Shown in pieces: positions 8,009 through 16,386 of a DNA stretch of 45,297 nucleotides. The notes under the pieces are model-generated. The model was not told the DNA's origin. It searched no databases and saw only the letters and a list, made by a program, of their open reading frames with translations. The position numbers and the translations under genes are program-made. Position 1 is the stretch's first letter, and every line of letters starts with the position of its first letter. This stretch comes from Psychrobacter lutiphocae DSM 21542 (lineage in GTDB: Bacteria; Pseudomonadota; Gammaproteobacteria; Pseudomonadales; Moraxellaceae): contig NZ_KB907647.1 of the NCBI RefSeq assembly GCF_000382145.1, forward strand, positions 1 through 45,297. The letters are read 5' to 3'.

Positions 8009-10405
8009 ATGTCAACACCGCAAGTTATTACCCTTGACAAGTTAGGCAAAAACGACGTCGAAATCGTTGGCGGTAAAAATGCCTCGCTAGGCGAAATGAT
8101 CAGCCACTTATCAGATCTTGGGGTTAGTGTTCCTGGCGGTTTCGCCACAACTGCCGCAGCATTTAATAACTTTTTAACCGAAACTGGGCTGTTAGACAAA
8201 ATCAACGATGAGCTAAAAAACTTAGACGTTGATGATGTCAAAAAACTAACTGAAACTGGTGAAAAAATCCGTCAGTGGATTATAGAGCAAGAGCTACCTA
8301 AATCACTAGAGCAAGAAATCCGTGATGCCTTTGAAGTTATGAGTAACGGTGAGGATATTGCAGTTGCTGTACGCTCCTCAGCCACAGCTGAAGACTTACC
8401 AGATGCTTCTTTTGCTGGTCAGCAAGAGACTTATTTGAATATCCGTGGTATTGATAATGTCCTAATCGCCATTAAAGAAGTATTTTCATCGCTTTATAAC
8501 GACCGTGCCATTGCTTACCGTGTTCACCAAGGCTTTGAGCATGCTGGCGTTGCCCTATCTGCTGGTATTCAGCGTATGGTTCGCTCAGAAACCGGTGCTT
8601 CAGGTGTTATGTTCACCCTAGATACAGAAAGTGGCTTTGATCAAGTGGTATTCATTACTTCAAGCTATGGTCTAGGTGAGATGGTTGTACAAGGTGCCGT
8701 TAACCCAGACGAATTCTATCTATCAAAAGCCTTACTAGCCGAAAACAAACCAGCGGTTATTCGCCGTAACCTAGGCAGTAAGCATCAAAAAATGATCTAC
8801 GGTGATGAAGGCAGCACCACACGTTCAGTGAAAGTTGTTGAAGTTGATAAGCAAGAACGCAATCAGTTCTCATTAACTACTGAAGAGCTAAATGAGCTGG
8901 CCAAACAAGCGATCATCATCGAAAAACACTATGGTCAACCAATGGATATTGAGTGGGCCAAAGACGGTGACTCAGGTGAGCTGTTTATCGTTCAGGCACG
9001 TCCTGAAACTGTCAAGAGTCGCCAAGACACTAACGTCATGGAGCGTTATTTAATCCAAAGTCAAAATGCCAAGATCTTGTGTGAAGGACGCTCTATCGGT
9101 CAACGTGTAGGTGCAGGTAAAGTTCGTATTGTCAACGACTTACACGAGATGGATAAAGTTGAAGTTGGTGACGTATTGGTTTCTGATATGACAGACCCAG
9201 ATTGGGAACCAGTGATGAAGCGTGCCTCAGCTATCATTACTAACCGTGGTGGCCGTACTTGTCACGCTGCTATTATTGCTCGTGAGCTTGGTGTGCCTGC
9301 TATTGTTGGCTGTGGTAACGCCACTGAGATACTAACTGATGGTCAAGAAGTTACCGCATCTTGTGCCGAAGGTGACACCGGTTTTATCTACGAAGGTATC
9401 TTAGATTATGAAGTGAAGAGCAACTCTATCGATGAGATGCCTGAGCTACCATTTAAGATTATGATGAACGTTGGTAACCCAGATCGTGCCTTCTCGTTCA
9501 CTCAAATTCCAAACGCAGGGGTGGGTCTGGCTCGTCTAGAGTTCATTATTAACCGTATGATTGGTGTGCATCCAAAAGCACTACTAAACATGAACACCCT
9601 ACCGCGTGAAGTGTCGCAAGCCATTAAAGAGCGCATTTCAGGCTATGCCTCACCTGTTGACTTCTATGTAGATAAGCTAGTTGAAGGTATCGCCACGCTA
9701 GCAGTAGCGTTCAGAGAACAGCCTGTCATCGTACGTATGTCTGATTTTAAATCAAACGAATATGCCAACCTTATCGGTGGTAAGCTGTATGAGCCATCAG
9801 AAGAAAACCCAATGCTTGGTTTCCGTGGTGCCAGCCGCTATGTGTCTGAGACATTCCGTGACTGCTTCGACCTAGAGTGTCGGGCGCTTAAACGTGTTCG
9901 TGATGAAATGGGCTTAACCAACGTTAAGATTATGATTCCATTTGTACGCACCACCAAAGAAGCGAAAGAAGTGGTAGAGATTCTTGAAACCAATGGCTTA
10001 AAACGTGGTGAAAACGGTCTTGAGCTTATCATGATGTGTGAGCTACCAACCAACGCTCTACTGGCTGATGAGTTCTTAGAGTATTTTGATGGTTTTTCAA
10101 TCGGTTCAAATGACTTAACCCAGTTAACACTTGGTCTAGACCGTGACTCAGGTATCGTTTCGCATCTGTTTGATGAGCGTGACGAAGCCGTTAAAAAGTT
10201 ATTGTCTATGGCAATTTCAGCCTGTGTTAAACAAGGCAAATATATCGGTATCTGTGGCCAAGGCCCATCAGATCACCCAGATTTAGCTTACTGGCTAATG
10301 GAACAAGGTATTAGCTCTGTGTCATTAAACCCAGACTCAGTGCTAGATACTTGGATGTTCTTAGCAGATGACGCTAATGCCAACGGTAAGGCAGAGGTCA
10401 AATAG
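8009..10405 (+). CDS. ppsA: phosphoenolpyruvate synthase
   Basis: 798 residues, against 792 in E. coli. It converts pyruvate, ATP and water to PEP, AMP and phosphate in gluconeogenesis. The N-terminal ATP-grasp-like domain ([36 protein letters not shown]) is followed by the phosphohistidine domain with His419 in [21 protein letters not shown] and the C-terminal PEP/pyruvate TIM barrel ending with the catalytic Cys in [17 protein letters not shown]. The Thr before His419 is the residue expected to be phosphorylated by PpsR. The CTGGAG ribosome binding site is 5-6 bases from the ATG. The probable terminator (10652-10693) lies beyond a repeat element (10422-10618). Confidence 0.96.
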   Translation: MSTPQVITLDKLGKNDVEIVGGKNASLGEMISHLSDLGVSVPGGFATTAAAFNNFLTETGLLDKINDELKNLDVDDVKKLTETGEKIRQWIIEQELPKSLEQEIRDAFEVMSNGEDIAVAVRSSATAEDLPDASFAGQQETYLNIRGIDNVLIAIKEVFSSLYNDRAIAYRVHQGFEHAGVALSAGIQRMVRSETGASGVMFTLDTESGFDQVVFITSSYGLGEMVVQGAVNPDEFYLSKALLAENKPAVIRRNLGSKHQKMIYGDEGSTTRSVKVVEVDKQERNQFSLTTEELNELAKQAIIIEKHYGQPMDIEWAKDGDSGELFIVQARPETVKSRQDTNVMERYLIQSQNAKILCEGRSIGQRVGAGKVRIVNDLHEMDKVEVGDVLVSDMTDPDWEPVMKRASAIITNRGGRTCHAAIIARELGVPAIVGCGNATEILTDGQEVTASCAEGDTGFIYEGILDYEVKSNSIDEMPELPFKIMMNVGNPDRAFSFTQIPNAGVGLARLEFIINRMIGVHPKALLNMNTLPREVSQAIKERISGYASPVDFYVDKLVEGIATLAVAFREQPVIVRMSDFKSNEYANLIGGKLYEPSEENPMLGFRGASRYVSETFRDCFDLECRALKRVRDEMGLTNVKIMIPFVRTTKEAKEVVEILETNGLKRGENGLELIMMCELPTNALLADEFLEYFDGFSIGSNDLTQLTLGLDRDSGIVSHLFDERDEAVKKLLSMAISACVKQGKYIGICGQGPSDHPDLAYWLMEQGISSVSLNPDSVLDTWMFLADDANANGKAEVK

Positions 10406-10421
10406 ATAAGCCTATCTTAAT

Positions 10422-10618
10422 TAGGGCGTGTCACTTGTTTGCACTCTGACGACTGATGGACAAGTTGGCATTAAACTCTGGGCTATATTTTTGCTAATCT
10501 TTGCAAGTTTTTAGACAGTATGTATCTATATTATTTGCAAAATTATTTACAAAATTCACACCGATTAGCAAAAATCGACTTCGTTTTAGCCTCATCATCT
10601 AAATAAAGACACGCCCTA
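10422..10618. repeat. GGGCGTGTC repeat, copy 1 (subfamily B)
   Basis: 197 bp bounded by perfect 11-bp inverted ends, TAGGGCGTGTC and GACACGCCCTA. Its right-hand inner part (GATGATGAGGCTAAAA read inward) is shared with the copy at 26820-27033 and not with the copies at 15632 and 19707, so it is a separate subfamily. It has no reading frame, as expected for a non-autonomous miniature element. It lies just after ppsA. Confidence 0.72.
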
Positions 10619-10651
10619 GGCTTATTTCTCATCTTGCTATAAGCCTATTAG

Positions 10652-10693
10652 CGACCACAATTATCAAGCTTTATTGATTATTGTGGTCGTTTT
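10652..10693 (+). terminator. strong intrinsic terminator, probably of ppsA
   Basis: A 16-bp stem with one mismatch (CGACCACAATTATCAA against TTGATTATTGTGGTCG), a 6-base loop and a T-rich tail (GTTTTC). It lies about 250 bp after the ppsA stop codon, with a repeat element in between. Confidence 0.7.
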
Positions 10694-10758
10694 CATTTAT
10701 GATAAAAACATAGTTATATTTTATCTAAAGTTTTACTTTTTAAGAGGTTGTCATATAG

Positions 10759-11619
10759 ATGCAGATTTATCTCGCAAGAAATAGCGTTCAAGCTGGACCA
10801 TACACACTCACTGAGCTAAATAATATGCTTGCCACTGATCAAGTTGAACTTACTGACCTGATGTGGCACGAAGGGATGGAACAGTGGCGCCAAGTCGGTG
10901 AAATGACTCATGGTCAATATAACTACAACCCAAATGCCCAGCCTAACCAACCACAAAGAAGATTAACTGTGGCTGAGCTATATGGGCAGCAACCCACAGA
11001 TGCTAATCATGCATCGTCATCGCCTGCTTCATCACCATTTGGTACAGGAGCAGCACAGCCAAAATCTACTACTGCAAATCAAGCTCAATACAGCAAATTA
11101 CAATCAACACAAACTCTCACGCTGGCCAATGTAGGTAGCCGCATTGCCGCGGTTATTATTGATCAAATCTTGGCTGTATTATGTATGTTGCCTATCTTAT
11201 CTGGCCTAAATTTTGATTTTGAACAGTTACAACAAGCTGCCACTGATACTGTATTAATTACCCAACTTGCAGAATCCATTCCCCAACATTTGGCGTTGAT
11301 GTCCACAGTTCTAATTTTAGCCTTATTTGCAACACAGATCTTTATGCTTATTAGACGTGGTCAAAGTATTGGTAAGTTAATATTAGGTATTCGTATTTTA
11401 GATATTCAAAGTAAACAAGTCCCTTCAGTGACTAATATTATTTTGATGCGTACTATCTTAACCAATGTGGCTTATAATATCCCTACTATTGGGGTGGTTA
11501 TATTAATCGTGGATTTTGTGATGATGGTTAGCAATAAGCAACGTATGAGCTTGCATGACAAAATTGCAAAAACCATTGTGGTTAAAGCAACACCCAATCA
11601 GCTAAAAGACAAATCATAA
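10759..11619 (+). CDS. GYF_2-RDD membrane protein of unknown function
   Basis: 286 residues in two parts. Residues 1-50 or so (YLARNSVQAGPYTLTELNNML, then DLMWHEGMEQWRQVGEM) fit the GYF_2 (DUF4339) fold, a peptide-binding type module. A Gln-, Pro- and Ser-rich linker runs to about 115. The rest is an RDD domain with several hydrophobic helices: GSRIAAVIIDQILAVLCMLP, then LALFATQIFMLIRRGQSIGKLILGIRILD, and a final helix pair with RMSLHDKIAKTIVVK. RDD proteins are membrane proteins, some linked to ion or proton exchange, but the function here is unknown. AGAGG is 11 bases before the ATG, a long spacing. It stands alone after the ppsA terminator. Confidence 0.82.
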   Translation: MQIYLARNSVQAGPYTLTELNNMLATDQVELTDLMWHEGMEQWRQVGEMTHGQYNYNPNAQPNQPQRRLTVAELYGQQPTDANHASSSPASSPFGTGAAQPKSTTANQAQYSKLQSTQTLTLANVGSRIAAVIIDQILAVLCMLPILSGLNFDFEQLQQAATDTVLITQLAESIPQHLALMSTVLILALFATQIFMLIRRGQSIGKLILGIRILDIQSKQVPSVTNIILMRTILTNVAYNIPTIGVVILIVDFVMMVSNKQRMSLHDKIAKTIVVKATPNQLKDKS

Positions 11620-12113
11620 CTTGGGCTTTAATTGCTAGAGGCTTTGATTTATTTTTTACTTTCTAGACAGCGCCTATTGTGTTTATAGGCCTAGTTTGCT
11701 AGAATTATCGGCTTTAAATAATACACAAAAATAATATTCCATCTTTGTGTAAACGGCCTATGCAATATCAAGTAACACTGTTTTATTTTGGGTTTTTGTT
11801 TTGGGCGCAAGAGCTCTAACCTAAGCGCAAAAGTACAAACAGTGGCTTTGAAAAGGTTAATCTGGCTGCTATAACCCGATATACTTAGTGCTGTTATAGC
11901 TATTATGGCTAGCCAATGGATAGTCTCAGATCCATAACGGCTAAAGTAGGCAAGCTAAATATCTTCTAGCGTTAGAAGGTTAATAAGTTTTGTGTAAATT
12001 TATAAATATATTTTTACGTCAATCAGTTTTTACTATAAACTATTGATTTTTATATTCATCAGTATCTATTACTGAGTCCTAATTTAGTAATTAATTCTAC
12101 CAAGGAGACATCC
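11620..12113. other. spacer upstream of rpsT
   Basis: 494 bp, strongly AT-rich in the last 150 bp, with no gene. It should hold the rpsT promoter. The best match is TTTACT, then 16 bases, then TATATT near 12029-12056, which is weak evidence. Nothing else is recognisable. Confidence 0.4.
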
Positions 12114-12380
12114 GTGGCTAACTCAGCACAAGCTCGTAAACGCGCACGTCAAAATAACACTCGCCGTCAACACGCTGCATCACAACGTTCAATGATTCGT
12201 ACTTTCATCAAAAAAGTTGATGCCGCTATCGCAGCTAACGACTATGAAGCAGCTACCGAAGCTTATAACAAAGCCGTACCTGTTATTGACCGTATGGCTG
12301 ACAAAGGTGTTATTCATAAAAACAAAGCTGCTCGTCATAAGAGCCGTTACAACAAGGCAATCAAAGCACTTAAAGCTTAA
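12114..12380 (+). CDS. rpsT: 30S ribosomal protein S20
   Basis: 88 residues, the usual length, rich in Arg, Lys and Ala ([37 protein letters not shown]). It binds 16S rRNA during assembly of the small subunit. The start codon is GTG, preceded by AAGGAGA at a good distance. In E. coli S20 also uses a non-ATG start (TTG), which is part of its autogenous control, so the GTG may matter for regulation here. It is transcribed alone and followed by a clear terminator. Confidence 0.97.
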   Translation: MANSAQARKRARQNNTRRQHAASQRSMIRTFIKKVDAAIAANDYEAATEAYNKAVPVIDRMADKGVIHKNKAARHKSRYNKAIKALKA

Positions 12381-12440
12381 TGTTGTCATGAATATATGTT
12401 GAGACTTCCCTGTTAACTCAGGCAGGTACGTCAACATGAG

Positions 12441-12469
12441 AGCCCTTAACCTATGTTAGGGGCTTTTTT
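12441..12469 (+). terminator. intrinsic terminator of rpsT
   Basis: A stem of AGCCCTTAAC and GTTAGGGGCT with a 4-base loop, followed by six T, 60 bp after the rpsT stop codon. Confidence 0.85.
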
Positions 12470-12497
12470 ATGGCTATGTTAAACTAGACAAAACTAA

Positions 12498-12599
12498 TAC
12501 CAAATCTGAAACTTAAGATATCGAGGAAAACGAGTGCAAACGCTACAAGTAGTAGGTTTTGCGAATTTGACAAAGATAGGTTGTTTTTCAGAAAAGGTA
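12498..12599. mobile_element. 102-bp miniature inverted-repeat element, copy 1 (intergenic)
   Basis: It is bounded by TACCAAATCTGAAA and, read inward, TACCTTTTCTGAAA, and flanked by TAA on both sides (12495-12497 and 12600-12602), consistent with a 3-bp target duplication. It has the same length as the copy inside dppD (32050-32151), with 7 differences in 102 bases. It contains GAGG, 7 bases, then a GTG that opens a frame running through the right end; in this copy the frame stops at once in the flanking TAA. The ends resemble those of the IS630 element at 45020. Confidence 0.8.
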
Positions 12600-12708
12600 T
12601 AACTTAACAAGACAAGCCTTAAGCAATATATATAAGTTCTGGGCAATAAAGACTTGCTCACAGCAACCTACCTTAAGGTAGCCTACCTAGCAGTTGAATA
12701 ACTAGCGA

Positions 12709-13470
12709 TTAAAGTAATTGATGGGTTGCTACCTCAAAATGCTCACCACGCCAAATAAAGTTGGCAGTTGCCTGCTCAAATGGCTTATCATCAAACCACA
12801 CAAATATACCTTCCATCATCTTTGGCCAGTCGTCCCAATCAATCAATCCTGCCTCACGCATCACTCCTAAGAAAGCTGCCAATAGCGTATCGTGACTGAC
12901 CGCTAATGACAAATGACCTGGATCTGGCTGTGAATCATACAGCAAAGACAATAAGTCCAATCCACCTTGCTTGGCTGATTTGGTACTGTCTAATTCATCT
13001 TGCAAAAAAGCATTGATAAAGTTAAGTGCTCCAATTTTTTTAAATACTGCATTAGCGCGAATTGGATCTGTCACTAAGCTGCCTGGCTCTACCAGTAGCG
13101 ACTCTTGCCGTATAGGCTGTGTGACCCCAGCCCCTTGTTGCATCAGTTGAGCGGTATCCACACAGCGCCATATCGGGCTGGCAATACTTTTGGTATCTAA
13201 GGAATAAGGAAGGTGTTTGGCGAGCCACTGCCCCCAAGACTTTGCCAATACTCGTCCCTTGGGGGTCAAAGGTAAGTCATAGCTAGCAAAACCCTGCCCA
13301 TTTGAACGCTCACGCAATGAATGTCTGGTAAATAATAACAAGCGCTCATTACTATTGGGTAGATGCTTAACTGACTGCATCATACTCTCTGGCAAGTGCG
13401 CTGGAGTAGGCGGATAAGTGTGTAACGCCTTTGCTGGCTCATGTTTGATGTTATCTATCGGAGTTGTCAT
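12709..13470 (-). CDS. histidine phosphatase superfamily protein
   Basis: 253 residues. The N-terminal catalytic motif appears as FTRHSLRE (Arg49, His50; the common form is RHG/RHA), and the second conserved His is in AVSHDTLLAAF (His193). The LPLTPKGRVLAKSWGQWL segment is typical of phosphoglycerate-mutase-like or acid-phosphatase branches. The substrate cannot be told. There is no signal peptide, so it is probably cytosolic. The ribosome binding site is weak. It is convergent with rpsT and runs in the same direction as pyrF, from which it is separated by a repeat element. Confidence 0.75.
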   Translation of the reverse strand: MTTPIDNIKHEPAKALHTYPPTPAHLPESMMQSVKHLPNSNERLLLFTRHSLRERSNGQGFASYDLPLTPKGRVLAKSWGQWLAKHLPYSLDTKSIASPIWRCVDTAQLMQQGAGVTQPIRQESLLVEPGSLVTDPIRANAVFKKIGALNFINAFLQDELDSTKSAKQGGLDLLSLLYDSQPDPGHLSLAVSHDTLLAAFLGVMREAGLIDWDDWPKMMEGIFVWFDDKPFEQATANFIWRGEHFEVATHQLL

Positions 13471-13532
13471 TAATTCTTATATTGCCATTACTGTTTATTG
13501 ATTATGTATGATAGGGAGGGTTATACCGCCTT

Positions 13533-13771
13533 TAAGGCGTATCTTCATTTAGAAACTTGAAGACGGTAAAAAAAAAACCAAAATCAGATATCAGGGTCAT
13601 ACAAAAAATAACGCAGTAACATTTTCATTATCACTATTATCATCATATTAAGCCCAAGCATATTAAATCCAACACTTACATCCAGTCACATTAATCCATA
13701 TGAGCGTATAACAAGATTTAATATTTTTTAGCCCATTTAAATATCATTGCACGAATTGAAGACACGCCTTA
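13533..13771. repeat. GGGCGTGTC repeat, copy 2 (subfamily A, diverged)
   Basis: The left end is TAAGGCGTATCTTCATTT and the right end, read inward, TAAGGCGTGTCTTCAATT. The last 45 bp match the copies at 15632 and 19707 almost base for base, while the interior has diverged. Its last three bases form the TAA stop codon of pyrF. Confidence 0.65.
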
Positions 13772-14509
13772 GGCTAAACTGTCTAAAATTTTTTCTATTT
13801 TATCTATTGGACTATCTGCTTGGGTAATAGAACGACCGATTACTAAGTAATCCGATCCATTTTGCATCGCCTGTTGCGGTGTACAAATACGCTTTTGGTC
13901 ATCAGCAGCATCCTGTAAGGTGCGAATACCTGGGGTTACTAACAAAAAACTCTCACCACATAGCTGCTTTAAGCGCACTGCTTCTTGAGCAGAGCACACC
14001 ACCCCATCAAGACCAGCTTGTTTTGTTAATAGTGCCAAGCGCTCAACCTGCTGTGGCAACGGGGACTCAACTCCTATACCAAGTAGCGCCTCTTGGGTCA
14101 TAGAGGTCAAGACAGTCACTGCAATTAATAACGTATTATGGCCAGCATCTACTAGACGCTGCTTGGCTACTTGCATCGCCTCCAGTCCAGCACTGGCATG
14201 TACATTAACCATCCACACCCCCATATCGGCTGCCGCCAATACTGCTTGCGCTGTCGTATTTGGAATATCATGAAACTTTAGATCTAAAAAAACTTCAAAG
14301 CCTCTATTATGCAACTGGCTAATTATGTGAGGGCCACAGCGAGTAAACAGCTCTTTGCCTACCTTAACACGACATATTCTAGGATCTAGCTTATCAGCTA
14401 AAATCAAAGCCTCCTCTAATGACGACTTATCTAAGGCTACAATAATAGGCGTATTGCAACAGATTAACTGTGAATGACTTTGCAGGTTGGGTTGCAGACT
14501 TTGAATCAC
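13769..14509 (-). CDS. pyrF: orotidine 5'-phosphate decarboxylase
   Basis: Last step of UMP synthesis: OMP to UMP plus CO2. The chain has IIVALDKSS at the first strand, [15 protein letters not shown], the catalytic [10 protein letters not shown] motif, VHASAG and the final [12 protein letters not shown] phosphate-binding loop, all typical of the group I enzyme. Starting at the GTG at 14509 gives 246 residues, close to E. coli's 245, and GGAGG lies 4 bases before it. An upstream GTG at 14566 would add 19 residues but has no ribosome binding site. The stop codon is made by the end of a repeat element. lapA lies upstream on the same strand; in E. coli the order is lapA-lapB-pyrF, so lapB is missing here. 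Confidence 0.94.
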   Translation of the reverse strand: MIQSLQPNLQSHSQLICCNTPIIVALDKSSLEEALILADKLDPRICRVKVGKELFTRCGPHIISQLHNRGFEVFLDLKFHDIPNTTAQAVLAAADMGVWMVNVHASAGLEAMQVAKQRLVDAGHNTLLIAVTVLTSMTQEALLGIGVESPLPQQVERLALLTKQAGLDGVVCSAQEAVRLKQLCGESFLLVTPGIRTLQDAADDQKRICTPQQAMQNGSDYLVIGRSITQADSPIDKIEKILDSLA

Positions 14510-14577
14510 ATTGCCTCCATGAGTACACAATAAAAGGTAGCGCTTTACATTTAAATATTGAATCACGCAATGAGTTA

Positions 14578-14803
14578 GGACTTACGCATCGTAACGCTTA
14601 GTAATAATGACACATTGGTGTATCGGTACGTATCTGCATGAGCTAACAGCTAGATCTAGATAGTAGGCATTTAGCTATACTTATAAGTTGTCCTCATACA
14701 TCAATAGTTAACACTTATTAATAAGCTCATTCATGCATATTTGAGCAAAAACAGTCAAATGTAGATTATGAATACCGCTTGTTAAATACCTTGTGCGTAA
14801 GTC
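14578..14803. mobile_element. possible miniature inverted-repeat element (about 226 bp) between lapA and pyrF
   Basis: The left end is GGACTTACGCAT and the right end, read inward, GACTTACGCACA. TTA lies directly outside each end (14575-14577 and 14804-14806), which fits a 3-bp target duplication. The interior has no gene. Ends of the form GGACTTACGC are found on some IS elements, but no transposase is present and the parent is not identified. Confidence 0.5.
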
Positions 14804-14823
14804 TTATTATCTTAAATTTACGC

Positions 14824-15234
14824 TTAGCGAATGGTCTTTTTATTGTTGTCACTATTGCTAGTATCGACTGTCTCTGGTGGGGCTTGCTGAGCATTTAAGT
14901 CACTGTCCACAAATACTGCCTTGTCGGCTTGACTGGCCAAAGAATGACGCTCAATCTCAACCGCAGCTTGGGTTAACTCGTCTTTTAAACGCTTATTTTC
15001 TTTGTTTAAACGGCCAATTTCCCATTTGTTTTGCAGTACTTTAAACATTAATAGCGCCAACAGCATACCAATCAACACGCCCAGTGCAATGCACAAAATA
15101 AGTAATAACCCCAGATTCATCTCTGGTGCTTGAGTAAATAATAAGTTTACTGCAACTTCTTTGCTGTTGACCAAGACTAAACCTAAGGAATAGCCAAAAA
15201 TCACAAACAATAAGATCATTAAAACAAAACGCAT
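14824..15234 (-). CDS. lapA: LapA-domain inner membrane protein
   Basis: 136 residues: two hydrophobic helices (about 1-22 and 42-66), then a charged, coiled-coil-like stretch (NKWEIGRLNKENKRLKDELT) and a polar tail. This is the LapA/YciS (DUF1049) pattern. In E. coli LapA works with LapB in controlling LpxC and lipopolysaccharide assembly. AGAGG is 6-7 bases before the ATG. It lies upstream of pyrF on the same strand, as in E. coli, but there is no lapB between them, only a possible miniature element. Confidence 0.85.
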   Translation of the reverse strand: MRFVLMILLFVIFGYSLGLVLVNSKEVAVNLLFTQAPEMNLGLLLILCIALGVLIGMLLALLMFKVLQNKWEIGRLNKENKRLKDELTQAAVEIERHSLASQADKAVFVDSDLNAQQAPPETVDTSNSDNNKKTIR

Positions 15235-15631
15235 GATGGCCTCTACTTGATTGGGGTAACTGATTGAAAAAATTATGGGTTATAATTCAGATTATAGCGT
15301 TTTCTATGGGCATACTGCTAGCATTCATTTTAGAAGTATTAAAATAGAGATATCGTAAATTTGAAGTCAAATGATGAAATAATGCGTTGTATTGCAACTA
15401 AGTGTTATCAAGGGGACGTTTTTTTGATACTATGCGTGTTAGATTATAATCCCTCTATGCGTAGATATTGATAAACATAGATATTAACAAAGATAGATAC
15501 TGATAACTAATGCATTTAACTAGCGCATAGATACGAATAACCAAACAAATTATTTATTTATCATTTATTATATAATAGTATCCTTTTTTATATATTTTTT
15601 ATATCTAGGGACTGTATTAAGTCACTTTTTT
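15235..15631. other. AT-rich divergent spacer between lapA and yajC
   Basis: About 400 bp before the repeat at 15632, with no gene. It contains loose repeats of a TAGATAYTGATAA type at about 15460-15510 and very AT-rich stretches near 15540-15600 that could hold promoters for either side. No clear -35/-10 pair stands out. Confidence 0.4.
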
Positions 15632-15804
15632 TAGTGCCTGTCTTTATTTTAAAAATGGTGATAAAAATAAGATAAATCGCAGTCAGACTAGGAAAATAAC
15701 GTAGATAATATCATAATATTCCCCCGTTATTTGAGGCTGATTGACAAAACTTAGCTATTTTTAGCTCATTTAAATATCATTGTACGAATTGAAGACACGC
15801 CCTA
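15632..15804 (+). repeat. GGGCGTGTC repeat, copy 3 (subfamily A, 173 bp)
   Basis: 173 bp. The left end is TAGTGCCTGTC (two changes from consensus) and the right end GACACGCCCTA. It has the same length as the copy at 19707-19879, with about 14 differences, so roughly 92% identity. It ends 66 bp before yajC. It has no reading frame. Confidence 0.75.
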
Positions 15805-15870
15805 GTACAACTTTTTTTATACAACTAACTTTATTGATAAAGTTAAGCCTGCAAGCTTTAAGGAAGTTTT

Positions 15871-16200
15871 ATGCTTTTATTTATTCAAGCAGCACATGCT
15901 GCACCCGAACAAGGTGGTACCGCAATGATTATGCAATGGGTTTTTCCACTGGCGATTTTTGCCATTTTTTACTTTTTGGTAATTAGACCACAATCAAAGC
16001 GTGCCAAAGAGCATCGCAACATGGTTGACGCCCTGACCGTTGGCAATGAAGTGATCTTCGCTGGTGGTTTAATGGGAAAAATCAAATCAATAGATGGTGA
16101 TTATGCCGTAGTTAGCTTAAATGACAAAAACGATGTGATGATTCAACGTGCCTCTGTCATTTCTGTATTACCTAATGGCACTATGGATGGCCTACAATAA
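15871..16200 (+). CDS. yajC: preprotein translocase subunit YajC
   Basis: 109 residues: a short periplasmic N-terminus, one membrane helix (MQWVFPLAIFAIFYFLVI, about 27-44), the RPQSKRAKEH junction typical of YajC, and a cytosolic beta-rich domain (GNEVIFAGGLMGKIKSI). It is an accessory part of the SecDF-YajC complex that assists late steps of Sec export. AAGGAA lies 6-7 bases before the ATG. It heads a yajC-secD-secF group with 186 bp to secD, a gap that contains a hairpin. Confidence 0.95.
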   Translation: MLLFIQAAHAAPEQGGTAMIMQWVFPLAIFAIFYFLVIRPQSKRAKEHRNMVDALTVGNEVIFAGGLMGKIKSIDGDYAVVSLNDKNDVMIQRASVISVLPNGTMDGLQ

Positions 16201-16297
16201 GAAGCTTCCATCTCTTATTGAATTGATGTCTGTTGTTTATAATCTACATCTATTATTGCTATCCATATAATTGTAATATTTAGTGCTTTATATTGTA

Positions 16298-16330
16298 GCC
16301 AACCCAAATATAAGTAAATTTGGGTTTGGC
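16298..16330. other. hairpin in the yajC-secD spacer
   Basis: GCCAACCCAAAT pairs with ATTTGGGTTTGGC (one bulged base) around an 8-base loop. There is no T-run after it on either strand, so it is more likely an RNA-processing or stability element than a terminator. Confidence 0.4.
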
Positions 16331-16386
16331 TAAAAATTAAAGTATAGCACTCAACTGTTTACCTTCCCTCAAGTGAAGAAGCCACT

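Noticed and set aside
15700..15780. Outward promoter (TTGACA) in the repeat upstream of yajC
   Set aside because: TTGACA is present only in that copy (the 19707 copy has ATGACA), and no -10 box stands at a fitting distance.
16298..16330. Terminator between yajC and secD
   Set aside because: The stem is good but no T-run follows on either strand, and the genes are known to be co-transcribed in relatives.
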